Shown here: positions 8,073-16,631 of the stretch, one piece after another
Position numbering within the stretch: the first letter of the stretch is position 1
Layout: each line of letters starts with the position of its first letter
From: Ruminococcaceae bacterium UBA1405
GTDB lineage: Bacteria; Bacillota; Clostridia; Oscillospirales; Ruminococcaceae
DNA length: 64,000 bases
Assembly (NCBI GenBank): GCA_002305685.1
Contig: DBQB01000024.1
Span: 1 to 64,000 of the forward strand
Direction of reading: 5' to 3'
Made by a program: the position numbers and the translations under genes
The notes under the pieces: generated by a model
Databases searched by the model: none
What the model saw: only the letters and a program-made list of their open reading frames with translations
What the model was told of the DNA's origin: nothing

Positions 8073-8660
8073 ATGACTATGCTGGATATTATGAAAACCA
8101 ACGCCCCTTATTGCTCCGACCATCGTGATATGCCGTCTGATCTTGGACGCAGGGCCAAAACGCTTTGCTGGGAATATAACCGGACCGCCCCGGACGAAAA
8201 GGAAAAAAGGAGCGAGATTCTTCAGCAGCTGCTGGGAACCTGTCATCCTTTGACTTCCATCCAGCCCTCTTTTCACTGCGACTATGGCTTTAACATCCAT
8301 ACCCATGGGCTTACCGTCATCAACTACAACTGCGTAATTTTGGATACCTCCCCTGTATCCATCGGCGCCAACGTTTTTATTGCCCCAGGGGTCTGCATTG
8401 CCTGCTCCGGACACGCCATCCTCCCGCAGCAGCGGGCAGCGGGTATCGGCACCTCCAAGCCGGTTACGCTGGAAGACGACGTCTGGATCGGCGCCAACTG
8501 CACCGTCTGCGGCGGCGTCTCCATCGGAAAAGGCAGCATCATTGGTGCGGGAAGCGTGGTGACCAAAGATATCCCCAGCGGTGTAATTGCGGTAGGCAAC
8601 CCCTGCCGGGTACTGCGCAAGATTACCGAGGCGGACCGTATGACCCCAGTATCCTTTTAA
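8073..8660 (+). CDS. Sugar O-acetyltransferase (maltose/galactoside type)
   Basis: A 195-residue left-handed beta-helix acyltransferase of the LacA/Maa/NodL group. An N-terminal helical cap (1-60) precedes hexapeptide repeats such as VSIGANVFIAPGVCIA and DVWIGANCTVCGGVSIG, and the C-terminal IAVGNPCRVLRKI is the usual family ending. It transfers acetyl from acetyl-CoA to a sugar hydroxyl in the cytoplasm. The start ATG follows ACGGAGGAATTGATCT. It has its own promoter and is convergent with the DUF3626 gene. The sugar cannot be told from sequence. Confidence 0.85.
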   Translation: MTMLDIMKTNAPYCSDHRDMPSDLGRRAKTLCWEYNRTAPDEKEKRSEILQQLLGTCHPLTSIQPSFHCDYGFNIHTHGLTVINYNCVILDTSPVSIGANVFIAPGVCIACSGHAILPQQRAAGIGTSKPVTLEDDVWIGANCTVCGGVSIGKGSIIGAGSVVTKDIPSGVIAVGNPCRVLRKITEADRMTPVSF

Positions 8661-8668
8661 AAACGGCG

Positions 8669-9727
8669 TCACCCAAAATAACCCACCATATGCCACAACT
8701 GTTTGAGAGAGCGGTATACCTCGCTCTGGTTCCCGAAATCATTCCAGCGCTCGGGATGACAGATGCTATCCCGGGCAGCCAACCCGATGCGGTTGGCGTC
8801 GATGAACTTTTCCCCGTCTCCAAACAGCCGTACTATTCTTTGGGCAATTGCCGGAATATTGGGACCGCGAAACAGCACATCTATCCGTTCCAGCGCAAGG
8901 CGCCTGGCGGGAATCCATTCCAGAGCCATGTGATACTGTTGACACAGCGTCCTTGCCTGCTGTTCCCATATGGTCCCCCGATAGCTGCCATCCAGCCAAA
9001 GGTTTTCTACATCCCGCTCCAAAGATAGCTCTCCGTGGATATGACTTTCAATACAGTAATCCAAATTTCTTCCCAGTATACATCCCGCTCCCGGCGCCCC
9101 CCACAACAAAATGGAGAGTGCTTCCTGGGGGGATGACACCACCAGATTCAGCAGCCGGCTGCTGGTTTGTACCTGCTCCAGCAGAGCCGCCGCGATGCCT
9201 TCAAAAGTATCGGCGGTACAGCAGGTTTCGGGATAGCCGGAACTATCGCCGTAGGAAAAGCTGCAGCGAGAAACAATCTGAGGGTTCAGTGATAGATAAC
9301 AGGCTCCAAACCGCATCGAAGCGCCGTCCGGATACCTCAGCAGATTGAGCGCGCCATATTTGGGGCACATGAGCACATCATCGGGATAGGAATCCGAAAA
9401 CATATGCTGTTCCCAGAGAAACTGTTCTCCGCCAGGATATGCTGAGACTCCTCCGTTGGAAATCCCGGTCTGAAACTGTCCGCGGTATTCCCCGTCCCGC
9501 ATGAGATTGGTCAGCACAGAATCCCCGTTGGGAGCCAACCGGTCAATATGAAAATTGACGGTTACCGAACGCGCCAACAGCTGAGCAATCAGCTGCTGCG
9601 GATCTATCTCCAGCGGGTCACAAATTTGATGCAGAAATGCTCTCCATTGTCCCGTGCGCGGCAATGCACCCTTCCGCACCATCTCCAGTGCGCGTTGAGG
9701 GTAGTTGTAATCATTTTGCTGTGACAT
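8669..9727 (-). CDS. DUF3626 protein
   Basis: A 352-residue protein. It matches DUF3626 by its ordered motifs VTVNFHIDRLAPNGDSVL, DGEYRGQFQTGISNGG, PGGEQFLWE, CPKYGALNLL and RFGACYLSLNP. The family is found in diverse bacteria and has no assigned function that I know; the arrangement of conserved D, R, H and E residues suggests an enzyme. The start ATG at 9727 has AGGAGG eight bases upstream; longer in-frame extensions lack a ribosome site. It is monocistronic and convergent with the acetyltransferase. Confidence 0.75.
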   Translation of the reverse strand: MSQQNDYNYPQRALEMVRKGALPRTGQWRAFLHQICDPLEIDPQQLIAQLLARSVTVNFHIDRLAPNGDSVLTNLMRDGEYRGQFQTGISNGGVSAYPGGEQFLWEQHMFSDSYPDDVLMCPKYGALNLLRYPDGASMRFGACYLSLNPQIVSRCSFSYGDSSGYPETCCTADTFEGIAAALLEQVQTSSRLLNLVVSSPQEALSILLWGAPGAGCILGRNLDYCIESHIHGELSLERDVENLWLDGSYRGTIWEQQARTLCQQYHMALEWIPARRLALERIDVLFRGPNIPAIAQRIVRLFGDGEKFIDANRIGLAARDSICHPERWNDFGNQSEVYRSLKQLWHMVGYFG

Positions 9728-9855
9728 CTGTTTTCCTCCTGACCGAACGACATCCTGTCTATCATTTTCTGATAGCTGGACGCTGAACATACACCTTTTA
9801 CCTCAGCATTTGGAAATGCTTTACACACCTAATAACCGTTGCCGTTTCTAACAGA

Positions 9856-9897
9856 AAAGGGCAGGAAAGAAATGCGTTCATTTCTTTCCCGCCCTTT
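9856..9897 (-). terminator. Terminator of the kduI-kduD operon
   Basis: A long stem (aaagggc-a-ggaaagaaatg with its complement, four-base loop) is followed on the minus strand by TTTTCTGTTA, about 90 bases after the dehydrogenase stop. Confidence 0.75.
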
Positions 9898-9986
9898 ATC
9901 TTATTACGCATTCATCAAAACGGATGCTGCCTGCAAACACCGGCGCATCTTAGGCCGCTAGGCAAAATGCGAACCCCAACACACCA

Positions 9987-10784
9987 TTAGTCGTTTCCGG
10001 GCTGTTTGCCGATGTAAGCCAGGATACCGCCATCCACATACAGGATATGGCCGTTGACAAAATCGGAAGCCTCAGAGGCCAGGAACACAGCGGGACCGGC
10101 CAGATCTTCCGCATTGCCCCAACGGGCAGCGGGGGTCTTGGCGATGATGAACTGATCGAAGGGATGACGGCTGCCGTCAGGCTGAATCTCACGCAGCGGA
10201 GCGGTTTGGGGAGTGGCGATATAGCCAGGACCAATGCCGTTACACTGAATGTTATATTCGCCATACTCGGAAGCGATGTTTCTGGTGAGCATCTTCAGGC
10301 CGCCCTTAGCTGCTGCATAAGCGGAGACGGTCTCTCTGCCCAGCTCACTCATCATCGAGCAGATGTTGATGATCTTACCGCCGCCATTTTTGATCATAGA
10401 AGGAATTACCGCTTTGGACATGATAAAGGGACCATTGAGGTCGATATCAATGACCTTGCGGAACTGAGCTGCGGTCATCTCCACCATGGGGATACGCATG
10501 ATGATGCCGGCGTTGTTCACCAGGATATTGATGTTGCCGACCTCTTTTTCCACCTGAGCAATAAAGGCGCCGACAGCCTCCTCATTGGTAACGTCGCAGA
10601 CGTAACCGTGAGCTTCGATGCCAATTTCCTTGTAAGACGCCAGACCTTTGTTCACCAGGTCTTGGTTGATGTCGTTAAAAACGATGGTTGCGCCAGCCTC
10701 GGCCATGCCTTTGGCAATGGCAAAACCAATGCCGTAGGAAGCGCCGGTGATCAGGGCAACTTTGCCATCCAATCTAAAATTCAT
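9987..10784 (-). CDS. kduD: SDR-family 2-dehydro-3-deoxy-D-gluconate / gluconate 5-dehydrogenase
   Basis: A 265-residue short-chain dehydrogenase. The NAD-binding motif TGASYGIG (14-21), NNAG, and the catalytic S...YAAAK set (ICSMMS then AYAAAKGG) are intact. Close relatives are annotated both as gluconate 5-dehydrogenase and KduD; because it follows kduI in one operon, the KduD role is favoured, the reversible interconversion of 2,5-diketo-3-deoxygluconate and 2-keto-3-deoxygluconate in uronate catabolism. The start follows TAAGGAGGAAACCTGTC. The choice between the two substrate names is an inference from context. Confidence 0.8.
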   Translation of the reverse strand: MNFRLDGKVALITGASYGIGFAIAKGMAEAGATIVFNDINQDLVNKGLASYKEIGIEAHGYVCDVTNEEAVGAFIAQVEKEVGNINILVNNAGIIMRIPMVEMTAAQFRKVIDIDLNGPFIMSKAVIPSMIKNGGGKIINICSMMSELGRETVSAYAAAKGGLKMLTRNIASEYGEYNIQCNGIGPGYIATPQTAPLREIQPDGSRHPFDQFIIAKTPAARWGNAEDLAGPAVFLASEASDFVNGHILYVDGGILAYIGKQPGND

Positions 10785-10902
10785 GACAGGTTTCCTCCTT
10801 AAAACTGATTGATATCACAGCGGCGCAAAATCTGCAAGGGATACGCCGCCGGAACGCAAAGTAAAAACAGTCGATTTCCCCGCAAGCCGAAAAGGCTATG
10901 TC

Positions 10903-11745
10903 TTACTTAAGCTCGGTGGTGGGGATTACGTCCATATCGTCAAACGCCTGGTTCTCGCCGCCCATCGCCCAGATAAAGGTGTAGTTGGAGGTACCGGCGC
11001 CGGAGTGAATGCTCCAGGAGGGGCTGATGACAGCCTGCTCGTTCTGCATCACAATATGACGGGTCTCGCTGCCCTCGCCCATCATGTGGAATACCACCTG
11101 GTCCTTGGGCACTTCAAAATACATATAAACCTCCATGCGGCGCTCATGGGTATGGGCGGGCATGGTGTTCCAAACACTGCCGGGCTCCAGAACGGTCATA
11201 CCCATGGAGAGCTGACAGGTCTTGAGCACGTCAGGATGAATAAACTGGTTGATCACGCGCTTGTTGGAGGTTTCCAGAGAACCCAGCGGCTTTTTGGCAG
11301 CATCGGCGATCTTGATCAGACGGGTTTCATAGCTGCAGTGGGCGGGAGCGGAAACCATATAGAATTTGGCAGGATGGGCAGGGTCTTTGCTGGCGAAATG
11401 AACCTGCTTTGCTCCGCAGGTGATGTACAGGCAGTCTTTATATCCCAGCTCGTAAACGGTTCCATCCACAGTGATGGTGCCCTCACCACCGATATCAAAG
11501 ATACCGATTTCCCGGCGCTCCAGGAAATACTGGGTACCGAAGTTGGCCCAGATATCGATGCCCTTATCGATGGAAACAGACTCGTTGACCGGCATACAGC
11601 CCAGCGTTACCATACGGTCCACATGGCTGTAAACCGCGACAACCTGATCGGCAACATACAGGTTTTCAATGAGGAACTCTTTTCTGATCTCCTCGGTGGT
11701 GTAGCGTTTAAAATCCTTCTGGTTGGCGGAATAACGAATATCCAT
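10903..11745 (-). CDS. kduI: 5-dehydro-4-deoxy-D-glucuronate isomerase
   Basis: A 280-residue cupin isomerase, a normal length for KduI. It isomerises 4-deoxy-L-threo-5-hexosulose uronate, the product of unsaturated oligogalacturonide cleavage, to 2,5-diketo-3-deoxygluconate. The metal motif PAHTHERRMEVYMYF (zinc histidines and glutamate) and the ISPSWSIHSGAGTSNYTFIWAMGGEN C-terminal stretch are typical. The ATG at 11745 has GGAGGAAGTCGTC before it. It is first gene of kduI-kduD with its own promoter and an upstream CRP-like palindrome. Confidence 0.95.
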   Translation of the reverse strand: MDIRYSANQKDFKRYTTEEIRKEFLIENLYVADQVVAVYSHVDRMVTLGCMPVNESVSIDKGIDIWANFGTQYFLERREIGIFDIGGEGTITVDGTVYELGYKDCLYITCGAKQVHFASKDPAHPAKFYMVSAPAHCSYETRLIKIADAAKKPLGSLETSNKRVINQFIHPDVLKTCQLSMGMTVLEPGSVWNTMPAHTHERRMEVYMYFEVPKDQVVFHMMGEGSETRHIVMQNEQAVISPSWSIHSGAGTSNYTFIWAMGGENQAFDDMDVIPTTELK

Positions 11746-11868
11746 GACGACTTCCTCCATTGTGTTGAAATTGCTCCCGGCACAGAAAATTCGCGTCGAA
11801 AGCGGGTAAAGCTACAGAAAACCTCCGGCTTGTCCGGATGATTTCCTGATTTTTTACTCTCTGATATT

Positions 11869-11897
11869 AGTATAACTGGTTTTGGCAAAGGTTGCAA
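11869..11897 (-). promoter_or_regulatory. Promoter of kduI-kduD
   Basis: TTGCAA (11892-11897), a 17-base spacer and TATACT (11869-11874). The predicted start site is near 11862, leaving a leader of about 115 bases. Confidence 0.75.
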
Positions 11898-11945
11898 TAA
11901 AAATTCAGCAAAATATCAAAAAACCCTTCCCTTTAAACAGGAAAT

Positions 11946-11961
11946 TGTGAATCTTTTCACA
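11946..11961. promoter_or_regulatory. CRP/FNR-family-like palindrome upstream of kduI
   Basis: TGTGA-ATCTTT-TCACA is a perfect match to the CRP consensus TGTGA-N6-TCACA. Its centre lies about 91.5 bases upstream of the predicted kduI start, a spacing used by class I activators. Which Firmicute regulator would bind it is unknown. Confidence 0.45.
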
Positions 11962-11987
11962 GTGTTTCCGCACCCCGAAGGCAAAAA

Positions 11988-12011
11988 AATTCCCGAAACA
12001 GACCGGGAATT
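11988..12011 (-). terminator. Terminator of adhE
   Basis: An 8-bp stem (aattcccg/cgggaatt) followed on the minus strand by TTTTTTT lies about 50 bases after the adhE stop. Together with the CRP-like site and the kduI promoter it accounts for the gap 11746-12061. Confidence 0.8.
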
Positions 12012-12061
12012 CCTAGTCCGTTCCGGGAAAAATCCGTCGCCGCAGGCGATGGCAATAGGGA

Positions 12062-14671
12062 TTATCTGCCGTAATAGGCGTCCAGATACAGTTCCTTGAT
12101 CTCGCTCATCAGCGGATACCGGGGATTGGCCCCGGTGCACTGGTCGTCAAAGGCCTGTTCCACCATCTCGTCCAGGGTAGAGAGGAAATCTTCCTCCGAC
12201 ACGCCGTAATCCCGGATGGTTTTTCGGATACCTACGGTTTCCTTGAGCTGCTCAATGGCCTCCATCAGCTTCTCCAGCTTCTCCTCGTCGCTGCCGCCCT
12301 GGATACCCAGGAAATCGGCGCACTCTCCGTACCGCTGCAAGGTATGGGGATAGGCGTACTGCGGGAAGGTACCCATCTTGGTGGGCGCGGGATCGGCGTT
12401 GTAGCGCATCACCCGGGTAATCAGCAGCGCGTTGGCCACGCCGTGGGGCAGATGATGAAACGCGCCCAGTTTATGAGCCATGGAATGGCAGACACCCAAA
12501 AAGGCGTTGGCAAAAGCCATACCTGCCATGGTGGAAGCGTTGGCCATCTTTTCCCGCGCCTCGGGATCGGCGGCGCCATTTTGATAAGCGCGGGGAAGAT
12601 AGGTGAAGATGGATTTCATCGCTTTGAGGGCAAGGCCGTCGGTATATTCGCTGGCCATCACCGAAGCATAAGCCTCCAGCGCATGGGTCAGCGCATCGAT
12701 TCCGGAGGCGGAGGTCAGCCCCTTGGGCATAGTCATCATCAGATCGGCATCCACAATGGCCATATCCGGCATCAGTTCATAGTCGGCCAGCGGATATTTG
12801 ATGCCGGTCTTTTCGTCGGTGATCACCGCAAAGGGGGTTACCTCAGAACCGGTGCCGGCAGAGGTGGGAACTGCCACAAACATGGCTTTTTCGCCCATAT
12901 GGGGGAAGGTGTAAACCCGCTTGCGGATGTCGGCAAACCGCATGGCCATATCCATGAAATCCACCTGGGGATGCTCATAAAGCACCCACATAATCTTGGC
13001 AGCGTCCATAGCGGAGCCTCCGCCCACCGCGATGATGCAGTCCGGCTCAAACCCGCGCATCGCCGCAGCCCCTTCCTTGGCGCTGGCCAGGGTGGGATCG
13101 GGAGCAACATCAAAGAAGGTGGTATGCCGGATGCCCATCTCATCCAGCTTGTCGGTGATCTGTTTGGTATATCCGTTTTGGTACAGAAACGCGTCGGTCA
13201 CCACAAAGACCTTCTTTTTGCCCATCACACCCAGTTCAGACAGGGCTACCGGCAGGCTTCCTTTCTTGAAATATACCTTTTCGGGAGCCCGGAACCACAG
13301 CATATTCTCTCTCCTCTCGGCCACGGTCTTAATGTTGAGCAGATGCTTGACCCCAACGTTCTCGGAGGTGGAGTTTCCGCCCCAGGAACCGCATCCCAGC
13401 GTCAAGGACGGGGTCATCTTAAAGTTGTAAAGATCCCCCAAACCTCCATGAGAGGAAGGGGTGTTGACCAATACCCGGCAGGTTTTCATCGCCGCGCCAA
13501 AGGCGTCTATTTTCTCCCGCTGGGTAACAGCGTTGCAGTACAGAGAGCTGGTATGGCCATATCCCCCGTCCGCCACCAGACGGCAGGCTTTGGAGACGGC
13601 GTCCGCAAAATCTTTGGCCTTGTACATGGCCAGCACCGGCGATAGTTTTTCGTGGGCAAACTCTTCCTGAGGCTCCACGCTCTCCACCTCGCCGATGAGG
13701 ATTTTGGTGCGCTCCGGCGCCGCCACACCGGCCAACTTGGCAATGGTGCAGGCGGTCTGACCTACAATCTTGGCGTTGAGGGCGCCGTTGATGAGGATGG
13801 TTTTACGTACCTTTTCGGTTTCATCGGGGGTGAGGAAGTAACAGCCCCGAGCGGCAAATTCTGTCTTGACCGCTTCATAAATCTTCTCGTCAACAATCAC
13901 CGACTGCTCAGAGGCGCAGATCATACCGTTGTCAAAGGTTTTGGAATGGATGATAGAGTTGACCGCCAGTACAATGTCAGCGCTCTCGTCGATGACTGCC
14001 GGAGTGTTGCCGGCTCCAACGCCCAGGGCTGGTTTTCCGGACGAATAGGCGGCCTTCACCATGCCAGGGCCTCCGGTGGCCAGAATGATGTCGGCGCTGC
14101 GCATCACCTCGTTGGTCAGCTCCAGAGACGGAACATCGATCCAAGCAATGATGTTTTCCGGCGCACCCGCCGCCACAGCGGCGTCCAAAACCACCTTTGC
14201 CGCCGCAATGGTGCTTTTCTTAGCCCGGGGATGTGGGCTGATGACAATGCCGTTGCGGGTTTTCAAACACAGCAGCGTCTTAAAGATGGCAGTAGAGGTG
14301 GGATTGGTGGTAGGGATGACCGCCGCCACAATCCCCAAAGGCTCCGCAATCCGGGTGACGCCGTAGGCGGCATCGTATTCAATGACGCCGCAGGTTTTGG
14401 TGTCGCGATAATGATTGTAGATATATTCTGCGGCATAGTGGTTTTTGGTCACCTTGTCCTCCACCACACCCATGCCGGTCTCTTCCACCGCCAGTTTGGC
14501 CAGCGGGATACGAGCCTGATTGGCCGCCATAGCCGCTGCGAAAAATATTTTATCCACCTGCTCCTGAGTAAAGGTGGCAAACTGTTGTTGTGCTTGACGA
14601 ACCTGCTCCATTTTGGCGGTCAGCGCCGCAACGCTGTCCACCAGCGTCGTGGTTGTTTCTTCTTTCATCAT
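12062..14671 (-). CDS. adhE: Bifunctional acetaldehyde-CoA / alcohol dehydrogenase
   Basis: An 869-residue cytoplasmic enzyme converting acetyl-CoA to acetaldehyde and then ethanol while reoxidising two NADH. The aldehyde dehydrogenase half (~1-440) has the catalytic Cys in MICASEQS. The iron-dependent alcohol dehydrogenase half (~450-869) has GGGSAMDAAK, GIDALTHALE and CHSMAHKLGAFHHLPHG with the iron-binding Asp and His residues. The ATG at 14671 follows GGAGGTCATTCCT. A consensus promoter with an overlapping Rex-type operator implies repression when NADH is low. It is monocistronic, with its own terminator. Confidence 0.97.
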   Translation of the reverse strand: MMKEETTTTLVDSVAALTAKMEQVRQAQQQFATFTQEQVDKIFFAAAMAANQARIPLAKLAVEETGMGVVEDKVTKNHYAAEYIYNHYRDTKTCGVIEYDAAYGVTRIAEPLGIVAAVIPTTNPTSTAIFKTLLCLKTRNGIVISPHPRAKKSTIAAAKVVLDAAVAAGAPENIIAWIDVPSLELTNEVMRSADIILATGGPGMVKAAYSSGKPALGVGAGNTPAVIDESADIVLAVNSIIHSKTFDNGMICASEQSVIVDEKIYEAVKTEFAARGCYFLTPDETEKVRKTILINGALNAKIVGQTACTIAKLAGVAAPERTKILIGEVESVEPQEEFAHEKLSPVLAMYKAKDFADAVSKACRLVADGGYGHTSSLYCNAVTQREKIDAFGAAMKTCRVLVNTPSSHGGLGDLYNFKMTPSLTLGCGSWGGNSTSENVGVKHLLNIKTVAERRENMLWFRAPEKVYFKKGSLPVALSELGVMGKKKVFVVTDAFLYQNGYTKQITDKLDEMGIRHTTFFDVAPDPTLASAKEGAAAMRGFEPDCIIAVGGGSAMDAAKIMWVLYEHPQVDFMDMAMRFADIRKRVYTFPHMGEKAMFVAVPTSAGTGSEVTPFAVITDEKTGIKYPLADYELMPDMAIVDADLMMTMPKGLTSASGIDALTHALEAYASVMASEYTDGLALKAMKSIFTYLPRAYQNGAADPEAREKMANASTMAGMAFANAFLGVCHSMAHKLGAFHHLPHGVANALLITRVMRYNADPAPTKMGTFPQYAYPHTLQRYGECADFLGIQGGSDEEKLEKLMEAIEQLKETVGIRKTIRDYGVSEEDFLSTLDEMVEQAFDDQCTGANPRYPLMSEIKELYLDAYYGR

Positions 14672-14698
14672 AGGAATGACCTCCATCCGCAATCAATA

Positions 14699-14716
14699 TT
14701 GTTATTTTTTTAACAA
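14699..14716. promoter_or_regulatory. Rex operator of adhE
   Basis: TTGTTATTTTTTTAACAA matches the Rex consensus TTGTTAANNNNTTAACAA at all but one position. It covers the predicted adhE start site just downstream of the -10 box. Rex is a known NADH/NAD+-sensing repressor of adhE in clostridia. Confidence 0.85.
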
Positions 14717-14720
14717 TTCT

Positions 14721-14749
14721 ATTATACCAATCCCATTCTGCAAAGTCAA
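14721..14749 (-). promoter_or_regulatory. Promoter of adhE
   Basis: TTGACT (14744-14749), a 17-base spacer and TATAAT (14721-14726), reading to adhE. Confidence 0.85.
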
Positions 14750-14843
14750 TTTTATAATCTGCCGATTTTGCGGAAACCATCCCGAAAAAATATATGGATT
14801 TGTTCCAAATCCCAACGGCGCAGTATCACCAATCAGAAAAAAT

Positions 14844-14875
14844 AGGCCGCTGCCTCACAAAAGCGACAGCGACCT
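14844..14875 (-). terminator. Terminator after the APH-like gene
   Basis: On the minus strand an 11-bp stem with G-U pairs (aggtcgctgtc with its partner) is followed by A then TTTTTT. It separates the APH-like gene from the adhE promoter. The stretch 14750-14994 otherwise shows no gene. Confidence 0.65.
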
Positions 14876-14994
14876 GCAAAAAGTCAACAAAATTTTGAGA
14901 ATTGTTCTACATCACCATCACCGACGAAAAGATCCCGTATCTGCGGGTTGTTCTTTTGGCAGAGGTCCGTACAACCATCCTGCCCACGTCCAAA

Positions 14995-15744
14995 TTACTG
15001 GTATTCCGCCACGTCCACCCAGCGCATCAGGAAATCATACTCCTGCGCTTTGGCGTCGGGAAGGTGGGCGGCGGCCACGATGGGGAGCCACCGCTGGACA
15101 TACCGCAGGTCGGTACCAGATTTCTGGCAGAAAAGCTCCAGATACCGATCCGCAACCTTCTGGTCCTGTAGGCACAGCAGCAGGTATGTTCTTCCCACAT
15201 CGGCGCTGGCGTTCCCCTGCCGGGCTCCAATCCAGTCCACCACATACCTTCCTTTTTCGTTATAAATGATGTTTTCCGGCATAAAGTTGCCATGGCAGAG
15301 CTTATTGTGTTTGGGCATACTTTCCAGCCGGGTCAGCAGCTCATATTTTTTCACCTCATCGATGGGGAGAGAGTTGATTTGACGGCTCATCTTATCCTTC
15401 AGGCTGCTGAGTTTCGGAACCTGTTTGGAGTGGATCTGCATCTGAATCTCCACCATCTCACCGAGATACTGTTCCATATTTTCCGGATGCTCCTGCATCA
15501 GGCTGGCCAACGTTTTTCCCTCGATCAAATCCATATGGATGGCCCAGCGCCCATCAATCACCGAAAGCTCATGAATCACCGGCACCGGCAATCCGGTATC
15601 CTCCACCCGGGAATGGGTAAGGGCTTCATACAACGGGTTGGTTTTGCGCACGCCCTCCTTAAACAGTTTGATGCAGGTATTTCCGCAGCGGTAGATATCT
15701 ACGAGCTGACTGGAGGCGATAAGGTTTTCCTGATTGAGTTTCAT
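14995..15744 (-). CDS. Aminoglycoside-phosphotransferase-fold protein
   Basis: A 249-residue protein of the APH/choline-kinase fold. The C-terminal lobe shows LCHGNFMPENIIY (about 157-169) and VVDWIGARQGNASADVGRTYL (about 177-197), corresponding to the catalytic and metal-binding loops. The catalytic loop has HGN where most active members have HGD, so the usual catalytic Asp is replaced. The N-terminal lobe (1-90) carries IKLFKEG with the ATP-binding lysine. The start ATG follows GGAAAGGAGCTTTGCCGC. It is monocistronic. It may phosphorylate a small metabolite or be catalytically weak; the substrate is unknown. Confidence 0.75.
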   Translation of the reverse strand: MKLNQENLIASSQLVDIYRCGNTCIKLFKEGVRKTNPLYEALTHSRVEDTGLPVPVIHELSVIDGRWAIHMDLIEGKTLASLMQEHPENMEQYLGEMVEIQMQIHSKQVPKLSSLKDKMSRQINSLPIDEVKKYELLTRLESMPKHNKLCHGNFMPENIIYNEKGRYVVDWIGARQGNASADVGRTYLLLCLQDQKVADRYLELFCQKSGTDLRYVQRWLPIVAAAHLPDAKAQEYDFLMRWVDVAEYQ

Positions 15745-15887
15745 GCGGCAAAGCTCCTTTCCGGTGGGAGATGAAAATTCACAGCTGATTCTCCCAAAAA
15801 ACTATCTATATTATACAACTTTCAGCGATATTGTAAATAGGGATTGTGAAAGCTGCGGTTTTCCGGTTTGTCCCGTCTGATAAAAAG

Positions 15888-15933
15888 TACCGGCCCGGCG
15901 GCTCTCCATATCTGGAAGGCCGCCGGGCCGGTA
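15888..15933 (-). terminator. Terminator of the DUF1349 operon
   Basis: A 14-bp GC-rich perfect stem (15888-15901 with 15920-15933) followed on the minus strand by TTTTTA, just after the DUF1349 gene. Confidence 0.85.
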
Positions 15934-15942
15934 AAGACGAGA

Positions 15943-16554
15943 TTACTCTTTTGGGGCTGCATCGGGGGGCTGGCCATCATGAGGCGCCCATCTGCATTCT
16001 GTCAAACGCATATCGCTGAACACCGCACGGAAGGAAGAATTCTCTGGACTACATCCATAGATTCCGAAACGTATCGGTCCCTCTGCTTCCCAAAGATGGC
16101 AGATCCGCATTTGACGGAAGGTTACACCGTCGGTGGAACACTCCAAACGGAAATCCATCTCCCTGCGGCTGAGACGATACCACATGGTTTTGATCGATGG
16201 ATCAATCTCGGTGGTAGCCCAATCGGAATACCCGTGGTTGGTCACCACGCTTCCCAGATGCTGAAACTGCTGGTTTTCATATTCCACCGAACATTTAAGC
16301 CAGTTATCGCTATCAAGATACACCGCCACACCGCACTGGTCAAACCGGTGACGACTCTCAAAATACGTTTTGACTTCAAAAGAAAAGTATTTTTCCTCCG
16401 TCTGCATCTGGAACACAGGTGCGTTGTCATTGCGGAAGTGGTAATAGGTTCTCTGCCAAAGATCGGTATAGGGCTTTGTGATCATTTCGATGGTTTCCCC
16501 AGATATTTTATAGCTTTGTGGCAGCCTGGTCCACTGAAAACGACCGATATCCAT
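15943..16554 (-). CDS. DUF1349 (concanavalin-like) protein
   Basis: A 203-residue protein without a signal peptide. It matches DUF1349, a jelly-roll fold related to regulators/lectins of sugar metabolism: TYYHFRNDNAPVFQM, FSFEVKTYFESRHRFDQCGV, VYLDSDNWLKCSVEY and GPIRFGIYGCSPENSSF. The ATG at 16554 follows GGAGGAGAAATAGA. It lies 77 bases after a 97-residue conserved unknown with which it probably shares a promoter. The family is often found with carbohydrate genes; no reaction is known. Confidence 0.8.
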   Translation of the reverse strand: MDIGRFQWTRLPQSYKISGETIEMITKPYTDLWQRTYYHFRNDNAPVFQMQTEEKYFSFEVKTYFESRHRFDQCGVAVYLDSDNWLKCSVEYENQQFQHLGSVVTNHGYSDWATTEIDPSIKTMWYRLSRREMDFRLECSTDGVTFRQMRICHLWEAEGPIRFGIYGCSPENSSFRAVFSDMRLTECRWAPHDGQPPDAAPKE

Positions 16555-16631
16555 TCTATTTCTCCTCCAGACATGGCTGGTTTTCGCCAAATTTCCGGTA
16601 CAACCGTCCGCATCAGGCGATCTGCCAACAC

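Noticed and set aside
11946..11961. A catabolite-responsive element (cre) for CcpA
   Set aside because: The palindrome lacks the central CG and does not fit the cre consensus; the CRP-type reading fits better.
12344..13645. A 433-codon plus-strand frame opposite adhE
   Set aside because: Antisense shadow of a GC-rich conserved gene; no ribosome site or recognisable domain.
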